The notes under the pieces: model-generated
The model's database searches: none
The model's input: only the letters and a program-made list of their open reading frames with translations
What the model was told of the DNA's origin: nothing
Translations under genes and position numbers: made by a program
Part shown: positions 25,345-33,223 of the stretch, one piece after another
How the letters are laid out: every line of letters starts with the position of its first letter
How positions within the stretch are numbered: position 1 is the stretch's first letter
Assembly (NCBI GenBank): GCA_017484125.1
Contig: JAFUTV010000020.1
Location: 1-37,137 of the forward strand
DNA from: Bacilli bacterium
GTDB lineage: Bacteria; Bacillota_I; Bacilli_A; RF39; UBA660
Reading direction: 5' to 3'
Length of the DNA: 37,137 nucleotides

Positions 25345-25423
25345 TTTCTTTTCTCCTTACATATTTATATTTTTTACAGCACATGTATATTATATTATTA
25401 TAATAGACAAATTACTAGAAAAT

Positions 25424-25453
25424 AATATGTCATATTATGTCTAATACTGTCAA
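25424..25453 (-). promoter_or_regulatory. Candidate promoter of spo0A
   Basis: The minus strand reads TTGACA (25448-25453), 18 bases, CATATT (25424-25429) with TG before the -10. GACATAATAT and GACATATTAT are near-repeats across this promoter and could be an operator. No TGTCGAA (0A box) was seen. Confidence 0.45.
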
Positions 25454-25463
25454 TATTTGTAGT

Positions 25464-25491
25464 ATTTAAAAATGAAGCTATTTAGCTTCAT
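25464..25491 (-). terminator. Terminator of the TagG/TagH pair
   Basis: A 9-bp perfect stem ATGAAGCTA/TAGCTTCAT (25483-25491 with 25472-25480) with a 2-base loop is followed by TTTTTAAAT on the minus strand. The TagH stop codon is inside it. Confidence 0.7.
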
Positions 25492-26221
25492 TCATGAATT
25501 TTTCATATTCAGATAAAACCTTGTTTGGTTCACCAATCATTTTTATTTTACCGTCATGAAGCCATAATACTTCATCACATAACTCTTTCAAAGTTGAACT
25601 ATTATGAGAAACTATTACAACAGTTCTTTTATCATCAGATATTAATTCTTTCATTTTGTTATAACTTTTTTCTTTAAATTTAGCATCACCTACTGATAAT
25701 ACCTCATCAATTAACATAATATCTGTTTCAAGTATGGCAGTAATTGCAAAAGCTAATTTAGAATGCATACCAGAAGAATAAGTTTTAACAGGTTTATAAA
25801 TAAAATCACCAATATCAGCAAACTTTATTATCTCTTTTTCTTTTTCTTTTATTTGCTCTTCACTAAAGCCTAAAAGCATACCAGATAAATAAATATTTTC
25901 ATAACCAGTTAATTTTTTATTAAAACCAACACCAATAGATAATAAAGATATGGAATTATCATGTAAATCTATACTACCCTTATCAGGAGAAAATATTCCT
26001 GCAATTGCTCTTAGCATTGTAGATTTACCAGAGCCATTTTTCCCAATTATGCCTAATATTTTACCTTCTTCTATTTCAAAAGATACACCTCTTAAAGCCT
26101 CAAAAACTTCAATTTTATCTTTAAGTTTATTCCATGAAGCTCTAATAGATGTTTTCTTAAGTCCACGATAAGATATATGTAAATCTTTGACTGTAACAGC
26201 TATTTCCTTACTTTTCTTCAT
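25478..26221 (-). CDS. tagH: ABC exporter ATPase, TagH/Wzt type
   Basis: It powers export of a lipid-linked wall polymer such as teichoic acid. Walker A GKNGSGKST is at residues 60-68, the signature TYSSGM at 147-152 and Walker B with Glu173 at IMLIDEV. The short form of 247 residues has no C-terminal substrate-binding domain, unlike B. subtilis TagH. The family start IAVTVKDLHISYRG is typical. It begins directly after the permease gene, so the two form one transporter. Confidence 0.9.
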   Translation of the reverse strand: MKKSKEIAVTVKDLHISYRGLKKTSIRASWNKLKDKIEVFEALRGVSFEIEEGKILGIIGKNGSGKSTMLRAIAGIFSPDKGSIDLHDNSISLLSIGVGFNKKLTGYENIYLSGMLLGFSEEQIKEKEKEIIKFADIGDFIYKPVKTYSSGMHSKLAFAITAILETDIMLIDEVLSVGDAKFKEKSYNKMKELISDDKRTVVIVSHNSSTLKELCDEVLWLHDGKIKMIGEPNKVLSEYEKFMNEAK

Positions 26222-27013
26222 CTAAATCACCTTTGCGTAAGAATTTTCATTTTTATGAATTATTTTTATTCCTATAAAGCATAATAAAATACCAATAGCA
26301 AACCAAAATAACATTCCTTCAAAACTAGGTAGTTTTCCTTCTAAACAAACTTTTCTAAGTTCATCCATACTAAATGCAGCAGGATTTGCTCTTAATAATA
26401 CATATTGTAACGTTCCACCAAGTCTTTGTCTTATGTTATAAAAAACACCAGATAAATAAAAGACCATTCTAAGAGCTATTCTAGTTAAATTAGCTAAATC
26501 ATTAAGTAATACACCATAATGCATTAATATCATACCAAGTCCAAAACAAAGAATATATAATATAGCAAAAATAGGTACTACAAGTAATATAGTTGGAGAA
26601 ATAGGGACATGTTGAAATAACATAAGAACAAGTGTAACAATAAATGATATACCTGTTTTAAATAAATAAGTATATGATTTAGAAAGTAATAGTATATACT
26701 TTGGTAAATATACCTTTGTTACAATTTCTCTATTACCTGCAATTAAACTAACACTACCAGTAATCATTCTATTAAAGAATTCCCATCCTGTTAAACCAAT
26801 AAATACAAATGATGCAAAATATTGCGTATTATTTTTAAATATATATCCAAATACAAAAGTATAAATAAGCATAAAACAAATTGGTTCAATTATCCACCAC
26901 AACCAATTAAGATAAGAATCAGCAACTTCACTTTTAAGTTCAGCCTTAGCAGATCTAATAGCATATTTATTATACTTTTTTATATTACTAAAAAATCTTT
27001 TTATATCTTTCAT
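26222..27013 (-). CDS. tagG: ABC exporter permease, TagG/Wzm type
   Basis: It is the membrane half of the exporter. The 263 residues have about six membrane segments, with the amphipathic start, YLNWLWWIIEPICFMLIYTFVFGY-like first part (here NWLWWIIEP), the RMITGSVSLI region and the NPAAFSMDELRKVCLEG stretch of ABC-2 polysaccharide permeases. The start at ATG 27011-27013 follows AAGGTGA; an earlier Met to 27040 lacks one. It is adjacent to the ATPase. The substrate is probably a wall polymer made by the next two genes. Confidence 0.88.
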   Translation of the reverse strand: MKDIKRFFSNIKKYNKYAIRSAKAELKSEVADSYLNWLWWIIEPICFMLIYTFVFGYIFKNNTQYFASFVFIGLTGWEFFNRMITGSVSLIAGNREIVTKVYLPKYILLLSKSYTYLFKTGISFIVTLVLMLFQHVPISPTILLVVPIFAILYILCFGLGMILMHYGVLLNDLANLTRIALRMVFYLSGVFYNIRQRLGGTLQYVLLRANPAAFSMDELRKVCLEGKLPSFEGMLFWFAIGILLCFIGIKIIHKNENSYAKVI

Positions 27014-27053
27014 TACTTCACCTTCACATAGTATATACATATTTTAACATATT

Positions 27054-27093
27054 ATAAGAAATAATAAAAGAAGATATTTTTTTATCTTCTTTT
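27054..27093 (-). terminator. Hairpin after the epimerase gene
   Basis: An 11-bp perfect stem AAAAGAAGATA/TATCTTCTTTT (27083-27093 with 27066-27076) with a 6-base loop is followed by ATTATTATTTC, a weak T-run. It may stop transcription partially, so the cytidylyltransferase and epimerase genes may still feed tagGH. Confidence 0.55.
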
Positions 27094-27097
27094 AACA

Positions 27098-28180
27098 CTA
27101 TAATTTTCTAGTTTTTTCTTCTTTTAATTCATCTTCAATATGAACTATAGTTCTAGCAAATCCTTCTTTAATAGAATATCTTGGAGTCCAACCAAGTTCA
27201 CTTCTTATTTTATCAGTAGACAAAATTCCACCAGTAAATGATGCTACACCTTTTAACTGTTCCTTAGGAATATCAAATATTAATTCTAAACCTTTAGATG
27301 GATCTATATCAACTAATGTTTGAGCAAGTTCTCTAATTGAAGTCTTAGAATTTTCATCAGCAATATTATAAACTAAATCTTGTGATTTTAATAATACGGA
27401 AATAATAGCAGTAATTGCATCACTTATATATGTATAACTTCTTACAGAAGAGCCATCACTTTTAAGAACAATATTTTCATTATGAACAACATTATTTAAA
27501 AAGTCAGCTTGAACTCTACCATCATAAATAGACATACCAGGACCATAAGTGTGAGCAAGTCTAACAATTTTAGTGTTAAGTCCATATTCTTCTTTATATC
27601 CTGAACATAAATTTTCTGCAGCTTTCTTTCCTTCAGCATATCCATTTCTAGGAACAAGTGGATCAACTTGTCCTAAAGGACCATTTTCATAAAATAATTC
27701 TTGTCCTACATTTGGTTCTCCATATATTTCTCTTGAAGAAATAAATAAATAGCCATCCGTATTTTTTTCTTTAGCCAAAGCTAAAGTATTTATAGTTCCT
27801 AGTGTATTTGCTAAATTAGTTTCAACTGGATGTTCTTTCATTATTTTAGGACTAGCAGGAGATGCAGCATGAATAATATAATCAATATTTTCATCAATAT
27901 TAAATGGTTTAGTAACATCTTGAACTAAAATTTCAACATCTTTATTTTCTCTTATAACTGGACTTAGTTTTTCAGGATTTCTAACTACAGTTATTACTTT
28001 TGTATTAGTATTATATAATTCATTCATTTTTAATGCTACAAAACAAAGATAAGAACCAACCATACCAGAAGCACCGGTAATTAAAAATGTTTTATCTTGA
28101 AACTTATCTAAACATTCATTTAGTTTTGCATCTTTAATAATATTAACAACATCTTCATCAACAATATTAGTATATTTCAT
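27098..28180 (-). CDS. NAD-dependent sugar epimerase/dehydratase, extended SDR family
   Basis: The 360-residue product has the NAD-binding GASGMVG at residues 36-42, the catalytic Ser148/Ser149 with Tyr181-x3-Lys185 (YAEGK), and HAASPASP as in the UDP-glucuronate decarboxylase/dehydratase branch. It lacks TarJ features (TarJ is an alcohol-dehydrogenase type). A longer frame from 28210 would overlap the previous gene and lacks a ribosome-binding site; the ATG at 28178-28180 follows GAAGAGG. It follows the cytidylyltransferase gene by 4 bases. The likely job is making or modifying a nucleotide-activated sugar for the exporter; the exact substrate is unknown. Confidence 0.8.
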   Translation of the reverse strand: MKYTNIVDEDVVNIIKDAKLNECLDKFQDKTFLITGASGMVGSYLCFVALKMNELYNTNTKVITVVRNPEKLSPVIRENKDVEILVQDVTKPFNIDENIDYIIHAASPASPKIMKEHPVETNLANTLGTINTLALAKEKNTDGYLFISSREIYGEPNVGQELFYENGPLGQVDPLVPRNGYAEGKKAAENLCSGYKEEYGLNTKIVRLAHTYGPGMSIYDGRVQADFLNNVVHNENIVLKSDGSSVRSYTYISDAITAIISVLLKSQDLVYNIADENSKTSIRELAQTLVDIDPSKGLELIFDIPKEQLKGVASFTGGILSTDKIRSELGWTPRYSIKEGFARTIVHIEDELKEEKTRKL

Positions 28181-28184
28181 AAAA

Positions 28185-28931
28185 TTATCTACCTCTTCCC
28201 TTATTTTCATTTAATATAGAAATTTGTTCATAATCTTTCATATTTAAATTAGCAAGTAATGCATAAAAATCTTCTGGTGTAGTAACTTTAATATTACCAC
28301 GATTACCTTTAACTAAACGGCAATTTACACCATATTTAAACATTAATCCACAAGAATCAACAATACCATCATAGTTTGGATTTACTTGTCTTTCTGCCAA
28401 ATGACATTTTAATAAATCATTAAGTAAAAAACCTTGTGGAGCTTGCGCCGTATACATTACTTTTCTCTCTGGCATTGCTTCAACATTTTCACCATTATAA
28501 CTCATTATTGGTGTTTCATAAGCTTCAGTAACGGTAATACCTGTACCATTTGATCTAACTGAATCAATACACTTATCAATAGTTTCTTGACTAACTAAAG
28601 GTCTAACACCATCATGAATTAATACAACAGCATCATCATGATCTTTTTTAACTTGAGAAAGTCCAATAAATATTGAATCTTGTCCAGTTTTTCCACCAGG
28701 GAAAACTCTTTTTACTTTATCTATATCATATTTAGTAATTAATTTACCAAGATAAGGTATCCACTCTTCAATGCAAGCAACATATATTTCATCTATATTT
28801 GGGTTTTGTTCAAACAATTCTAAAGTATGTATAATTATTTCTCTACCACACACTTTTAAAAATTGTTTAGGAATTTCAGCACCCATTCTTTGACCTGCAC
28901 CACCAGCAAATATAATTGCAATATTTTTCAT
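28185..28931 (-). CDS. CDP-polyol cytidylyltransferase, IspD/TarI-like
   Basis: It transfers CMP from CTP to a phosphate-bearing alcohol. The N-terminal signature GGAGQRMG...PKQF (residues 10-24), VLIHDGVRP and NIKVTTPEDF are those of the IspD/TarI family. The choice between methylerythritol phosphate (IspD) and ribitol-5-phosphate (TarI) cannot be made by eye. The neighbourhood (epimerase, TagGH) favours a wall-polymer role. The start at ATG 28929-28931 follows GGTGGG; an earlier Met to 28952 overlaps the promoter. The 248-residue length fits. Confidence 0.82.
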   Translation of the reverse strand: MKNIAIIFAGGAGQRMGAEIPKQFLKVCGREIIIHTLELFEQNPNIDEIYVACIEEWIPYLGKLITKYDIDKVKRVFPGGKTGQDSIFIGLSQVKKDHDDAVVLIHDGVRPLVSQETIDKCIDSVRSNGTGITVTEAYETPIMSYNGENVEAMPERKVMYTAQAPQGFLLNDLLKCHLAERQVNPNYDGIVDSCGLMFKYGVNCRLVKGNRGNIKVTTPEDFYALLANLNMKDYEQISILNENKGRGR

Positions 28932-28953
28932 TGATATCCCACCAATCAACATT

Positions 28954-28962
28954 ATTATATCA
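28954..28962 (-). promoter_or_regulatory. Extended -10 promoter of the cytidylyltransferase gene
   Basis: The minus strand has TGATATAAT, a consensus -10 with TG in the extended position, about 22 bases before the start codon. No clear -35 box is seen. Confidence 0.5.
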
Positions 28963-28990
28963 CTTAAAATATATTTTTAATAGTATTTAA

Positions 28991-29818
28991 TTAATAACTT
29001 AAGTCATATTTTTCTACTTCACTACATTTACCATTATCATAGGCATAACATGCATAAACATATTGTTCTTCACTTTTAGCATCTATTTCTTTAATATTTA
29101 TTACTTTAATAGCCATAGTTTCCATTCCTTCTGTATCAATAGCACTTTGTAAAACACCCTCAATTTCATACCATGTATTGTCTTTAACATCAATATCATT
29201 TTTAATATAAAATCCAACATATATAGCATCTGCAGCACAACAACTTATATTATATTTTCCAAGCATAAAATAACCATTTGGAATATAACTATCATTTAAT
29301 AAAGTAAATCCTCTTACTCTAATAGTTTTTCCTTCATATTTTTTTGCTTTAGGAACAAAAGTAAAATAATTAGCCAAATCATAATAACTAGCATCTATAA
29401 CATTGAAATCAACATTAGTAAAATCATATTCTATTTCCTTTTCTTTAGTTTCATTTGTTTGGTCTTTTTGTTCTTCAATAGTAGTATTTTCATCACTATT
29501 ACTTTTTTCTTCAACTTTTTGATTATCATTAGTATTTACTACTCTATTATTTGCAAAAGAAGAAGAAAGTCTTGCATCTCCAGCAAAAATTAACATAATA
29601 AATGGTAATAGCAATACTAAATCACTTATTTTAAATTTATAAGAAAACTTATCATATAAAATAATTACCATTCCAAGTATTAATAAAATAAATAAAGATA
29701 TTTTTATATATATTTGCATTTGGGGTGCTAAAAAGTTTTTTAATTCATCAAAAACCCATACATATAAAATAATAGACATATATAATATACAAATTAGTCC
29801 TAAATACTTATTTTTCAT
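28991..29818 (-). CDS. DUF1980/TIGR03943-type permease subunit
   Basis: The 275-residue product has three or more membrane segments in residues 5-85, a charged Asn/Glu-rich linker (95-130), and a conserved C-terminal domain with the SCCAADA motif (192-198). That motif is typical of the YcgQ-like TIGR03943 family, which is paired with a YcgR-like permease. Its start overlaps the end of that permease by 4 bases, so they are coupled. It probably helps transport or sense a metal, perhaps zinc (inference from the Fur-type regulator). The last gene of the operon has no strong terminator behind it. Confidence 0.82.
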   Translation of the reverse strand: MKNKYLGLICILYMSIILYVWVFDELKNFLAPQMQIYIKISLFILLILGMVIILYDKFSYKFKISDLVLLLPFIMLIFAGDARLSSSFANNRVVNTNDNQKVEEKSNSDENTTIEEQKDQTNETKEKEIEYDFTNVDFNVIDASYYDLANYFTFVPKAKKYEGKTIRVRGFTLLNDSYIPNGYFMLGKYNISCCAADAIYVGFYIKNDIDVKDNTWYEIEGVLQSAIDTEGMETMAIKVINIKEIDAKSEEQYVYACYAYDNGKCSEVEKYDLSY

Positions 29819-30711
29819 ATGTATGTCACCACCAAACTAGTAATAAATATAATAATAAATATTAATAATATTAATGTTATAGTAAAACTCTTTTTATAAT
29901 TGCCTAATAAAACTATAGTATTTTTAATATCTATCATCGGTCCAAGAAGTAAATATGCAACAATAGATGAAGAAGAAAACGATGAAAGAAGTGATTTACC
30001 TACAAAAGAATCAGATGTCGAACATAAAGATATTAAATATGCAAATAACATTAATATAATAATTGACAATACTTGATTATTATTAAATATATTTAATATA
30101 TCTCTTGGAAGTAAAACTTGTGTTAAACTAGCAATTAATGCGCCAAACATCAAATACTTCACTACATCAAAAAAATCTAAAGTACAATGATTAATTATAG
30201 ATAAAAAATCATTTTTAAAAGTATGTTTATTTTCATGATGATGGCAATGCTTACACTTGATATCAGAATTATTAATAGTAACATCTTTATCTTTAAAAAT
30301 TAAAGCCATTACTACTCCAATTATCAAAGATATTAATACTCCTAATATTAAACGATAATAAAATATTTTAGGATTAGAATTATAAAAAGCATAATATGTT
30401 GAAAGTAATACGACAGGATTAATTATAGGTGAAGCAAGCATAAAAGATATAGCAACATTTATTGGAACTTTCTTTTTTAATAATCTTTTAGATATCGGAA
30501 TAACAGCACAATCACAAGCAGGAATAAAGAATCCTAATAATATTCCAACTATTGAACCTAATACTTTATTCTTAGGAATAATCTTAGCTATAGTTTCATC
30601 AGATACATATGTTTCTATAATTGCTGATATTAAAGAACCTAAAAGTAAAAAAGGTAAACTTTCGAAAAATATAGATATAAATATAATAGATATATTTTTA
30701 ATTATTTCCAT
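29815..30711 (-). CDS. Permease, DUF318/YcgR-like (ArsP superfamily)
   Basis: The 298-residue membrane protein has about eight segments and the PACDCAVIPISKRLL motif (64-78), a Cys-x-Cys feature of this permease family, and ASPIINPVV at 93-101. The loop at about 153-163 is rich in His and Cys (CKHCHHHENKH) and looks metal-binding. The start ATG at 30709-30711 follows AGGAG; a longer frame to 30738 overlaps the previous gene. It pairs with the DUF1980 protein. Confidence 0.82.
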   Translation of the reverse strand: MEIIKNISIIFISIFFESLPFLLLGSLISAIIETYVSDETIAKIIPKNKVLGSIVGILLGFFIPACDCAVIPISKRLLKKKVPINVAISFMLASPIINPVVLLSTYYAFYNSNPKIFYYRLILGVLISLIIGVVMALIFKDKDVTINNSDIKCKHCHHHENKHTFKNDFLSIINHCTLDFFDVVKYLMFGALIASLTQVLLPRDILNIFNNNQVLSIIILMLFAYLISLCSTSDSFVGKSLLSSFSSSSIVAYLLLGPMIDIKNTIVLLGNYKKSFTITLILLIFIIIFITSLVVTYI

Positions 30712-30721
30712 TTTTATTCTC

Positions 30722-31555
30722 CTAAATAATAAAATCAACCACTATTCCAATTACTACACCAACAAAGTATATTATTGAAAGTACAGTTAAATTTTCTTTT
30801 AAATTTTTATTAGTTTTAAATAAAAGCAATAAACCAATTCCACTACCAGTTAAAAGACCAGCAAGTAAATTTCCTATAGTAATTAAATTAGATAAGTATA
30901 ATTCTGTTATTATTACACTACTAGCACAATTTGGGATAAGACCGATTAAACTGGCAATAAAGTATGTAAATATATTTTTATTTAATAATAATATAGATAG
31001 TTTTTCTTCACCAATATAATATATAATTATATTTATTAATAAATTAGCAATCAAAATAAATAATCCTATTTTTAAAGTATGTTTAATACTAGAAATAATT
31101 ATATTTTCTTCACAATGACAATTATCATGTTCACATAATTCATGAATATGATTTTTTCTTTCTTTTTTTCTATAAAATATATCTACTATAAAACCAATTA
31201 AAATACCTACAAGTACTTTAAAACCAACTATTTTAATTATAAACATAATATCTACTTGTTCACTAATCATAATTGGAAGCATTTCATCACTTGTAGCTAG
31301 AAATACAGCAATTAATGTACCAATAGTAATTACAGATGAAGAAAATAAATTTGATGCCATAGTTGAAAATCCACACTGAGGTAGTGCACCAAGTATACCT
31401 CCAAGAATTGGACCATACTTTTTATTCTTTATTAATATTTCTTCATTTTTATGACTTAGTTTATGTTCAATAAATTCTAATATTAAAAATGTAATTAATA
31501 AATATGGTAAAAGTTTTAATGTGTCTATTAAACCATCAATAATTGAATCTAACAT
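30722..31555 (-). CDS. ArsP_2-type putative manganese/metal transporter
   Basis: The 277-residue membrane protein contains two related motifs, GALPQCGFSTM (56-66) and GLIPNCASSVI in the second half, so it has an internal duplication. ATSDEMLPI (87-95) is typical of the putative Mn/As transporter family (PF11449). A central His/Cys-rich loop (HIHELCEHDNCHC, 136-148) probably binds metal. It follows the Fur-type regulator by 6 bases and precedes the second permease. The ion is unknown. Confidence 0.82.
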   Translation of the reverse strand: MLDSIIDGLIDTLKLLPYLLITFLILEFIEHKLSHKNEEILIKNKKYGPILGGILGALPQCGFSTMASNLFSSSVITIGTLIAVFLATSDEMLPIMISEQVDIMFIIKIVGFKVLVGILIGFIVDIFYRKKERKNHIHELCEHDNCHCEENIIISSIKHTLKIGLFILIANLLINIIIYYIGEEKLSILLLNKNIFTYFIASLIGLIPNCASSVIITELYLSNLITIGNLLAGLLTGSGIGLLLLFKTNKNLKENLTVLSIIYFVGVVIGIVVDFII

Positions 31556-31561
31556 AAATAA

Positions 31562-31942
31562 TTACCTCCCACATTTAGAACATAAACCATCAATAATAAT
31601 ATGTTCTTTATTTAATTTAAAATTATGATTCTTATTAATATGATCAGTTAATTCTTTAATACAATCACAATCAATGTGTATAGTTTTCTTACAACATTCA
31701 CATCTTAAATAAAAATGATTATCTTCTTCACATTTTTCTAAATATTGATAGTAAGTAAGACCATCATTTCCAATATGCTTAGCTAATAAATTATCCAAAA
31801 CTAATTTATCGACTAATCTATAAATAGTTGTTAATCCAGTCTTCTCATTTAAATCTTTATAAATATCCTTAACAGTAAACTCCTTCTTTTCTTTTTTTAT
31901 TACATCTAGTATTAAATCTTTTTGTTTAGTCTTATATGACAT
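31562..31942 (-). CDS. Fur-family metal regulator
   Basis: The 126-residue DNA-binding repressor has an N-terminal winged helix, with TGLTTIYRLVDKL as the recognition part, and a C-terminal dimer domain with structural zinc ligands Cys81/Cys84 and Cys121/Cys124 (C-x2-C pairs). DNHFYL and DCDC (91-94) add possible sensor ligands. The ATG at 31940-31942 follows AAGGAGTG; a GTG three codons earlier lies in that site. It heads a transporter operon with a Fur-type box beside the promoter, so it likely regulates itself. Fur, Zur or Mur cannot be told apart from the sequence; the transporter family hints at Mn or Zn. Confidence 0.88.
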   Translation of the reverse strand: MSYKTKQKDLILDVIKKEKKEFTVKDIYKDLNEKTGLTTIYRLVDKLVLDNLLAKHIGNDGLTYYQYLEKCEEDNHFYLRCECCKKTIHIDCDCIKELTDHINKNHNFKLNKEHIIIDGLCSKCGR

Positions 31943-31958
31943 AGTTATCACTCCTTAA

Positions 31959-31983
31959 TTTGAAAATGGTTTTCATTTTCAAA
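31959..31983 (-). promoter_or_regulatory. Fur-type operator
   Basis: A perfect inverted repeat TTTGAAAAT/ATTTTCAAA flanks a 7-base centre. It also contains two overlapping 7-1-7 boxes (TGAAAAT-G-GTTTTCA and its partner on the other strand), the arrangement known for Fur. Its edge touches the -10 box, so binding would block transcription. The target of the adjacent regulator is inferred. Confidence 0.75.
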
Positions 31984-32011
31984 TTATACACCATTTTAAA
32001 TTTATATACAA
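31983..32011 (-). promoter_or_regulatory. Promoter of the metal-transport operon
   Basis: TTGTAT (32006-32011), 17 bases, TATAAT (31983-31988) on the minus strand. The operator begins at the end of the -10 box and covers the transcription start. Confidence 0.75.
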
Positions 32012-32017
32012 GAAAAA

Positions 32018-32054
32018 ATTATAAAATAAAAAAGGAAATTTGTTATTTCCTTTT
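32018..32054 (-). terminator. Terminator of the glycan-modification operon
   Basis: A perfect 10-bp stem AAAAGGAAAT/ATTTCCTTTT (32045-32054 with 32030-32039) with a 5-base loop is followed by TTATTTTAT on the minus strand. It ends the unit that runs from the window's right edge. Confidence 0.75.
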
Positions 32055-32094
32055 AAAATATAATATATTATATTTATGAATCTATTTATTAAAG

Positions 32095-33216
32095 CTAGTT
32101 AATTACGGAATCAGAAAGTTTTTGAATTTTATTTTTAAACTTGTTAATTAATTTTTCATAACAAATTAATTTTTTTAACAATTCAATAGCAATAGATATT
32201 ACTAATGATATAATTAACAAAGCTAAAAATATTTTTAAAAAGTTTTTATAAGAATAAATATATTCTCTTAAATACTTTTGAGCAACAATCCAATGAATTA
32301 AGAAAATATTCATTGAATGTTTTCCTAAAAATCTAAGTACATTTTTAATCAATGGAATACTAGAAAAAAATTCAAATAGATAACATATTAATAATGCAGG
32401 AAAAATTCCATATTTTAATTCCCACAAAAACTTTGCATCAACTACAACTGAAATTCTATATAGTAAAATTATAATTAGAGTTTCAATAATTAATTTTGTT
32501 ATTAAATTCAGATATTTATTCTTTTTGATAATCACATAATTGGATAACTTTATAATGATGTTTTCCTTTGAAAATATTATTCCAAGTAGAAAAGGGAAAA
32601 GAAAGGCAATATATGAATTATCTACAAAATTCCACCCAATTACTCTTGGTAAAAAAATAACTATTAATAAAACTTTTGTGTACCCATATTTATTAAACAA
32701 TCTAACAAAAATTGGAGCACTTAATATAAATAAAACCGCTATACTCATGTACCACCATGGTCCACTAAAAACTGCATTAAATATAAGTTTTCCCATTCCA
32801 AGTAATTCTACAATCATCCTAATTATGCCATACAATATATCGCCTTTAAAATAAAAGTTAAATGTCTCTCCATCAATAATTTGGCATACAATAAAAGCAA
32901 TTATAGCAATTATCCAAAAACCAGATAATGTCTTAAAAACTCTATTAATATACCAATTCTTAATTGATTTATGATCATCAATCTTTTCTTTTATTATGGC
33001 TTTGTATAAGCCATAACCAGTAAGAAATGCAAAAATGCTAACGCATATTTTAAATATAGTTGTTAATTCCATAACAAAATTTAATGTTAGTGGAAAAAAT
33101 GAAACTTGATAATTGCTAAATAGTGATTGATTTCTAAACAAATGATGTAGTAGCATCATTATAATAGCTATTCCCTTTATAAAAAGAGTATCATCTTTTG
33201 TAAATTCCTTTTTCAT
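32095..33216 (-). CDS. Acyltransferase-3 family membrane protein
   Basis: The 373-residue protein has about ten membrane segments and begins with FIKGIAIIMMLLHHLF, where the conserved His of the acyltransferase-3 fold lies. WWYMSIAVLFILSAPIFVRL resembles the middle part of the family. Such enzymes move acetyl or succinyl groups onto surface sugars. The start ATG at 33214-33216 follows AAAGG; the frame reaches 33246 but overlaps the previous gene. A second member of the family is directly upstream. The substrate is unknown. Confidence 0.82.
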   Translation of the reverse strand: MKKEFTKDDTLFIKGIAIIMMLLHHLFRNQSLFSNYQVSFFPLTLNFVMELTTIFKICVSIFAFLTGYGLYKAIIKEKIDDHKSIKNWYINRVFKTLSGFWIIAIIAFIVCQIIDGETFNFYFKGDILYGIIRMIVELLGMGKLIFNAVFSGPWWYMSIAVLFILSAPIFVRLFNKYGYTKVLLIVIFLPRVIGWNFVDNSYIAFLFPFLLGIIFSKENIIIKLSNYVIIKKNKYLNLITKLIIETLIIILLYRISVVVDAKFLWELKYGIFPALLICYLFEFFSSIPLIKNVLRFLGKHSMNIFLIHWIVAQKYLREYIYSYKNFLKIFLALLIISLVISIAIELLKKLICYEKLINKFKNKIQKLSDSVIN

Positions 33217-33223
33217 ATTATTT

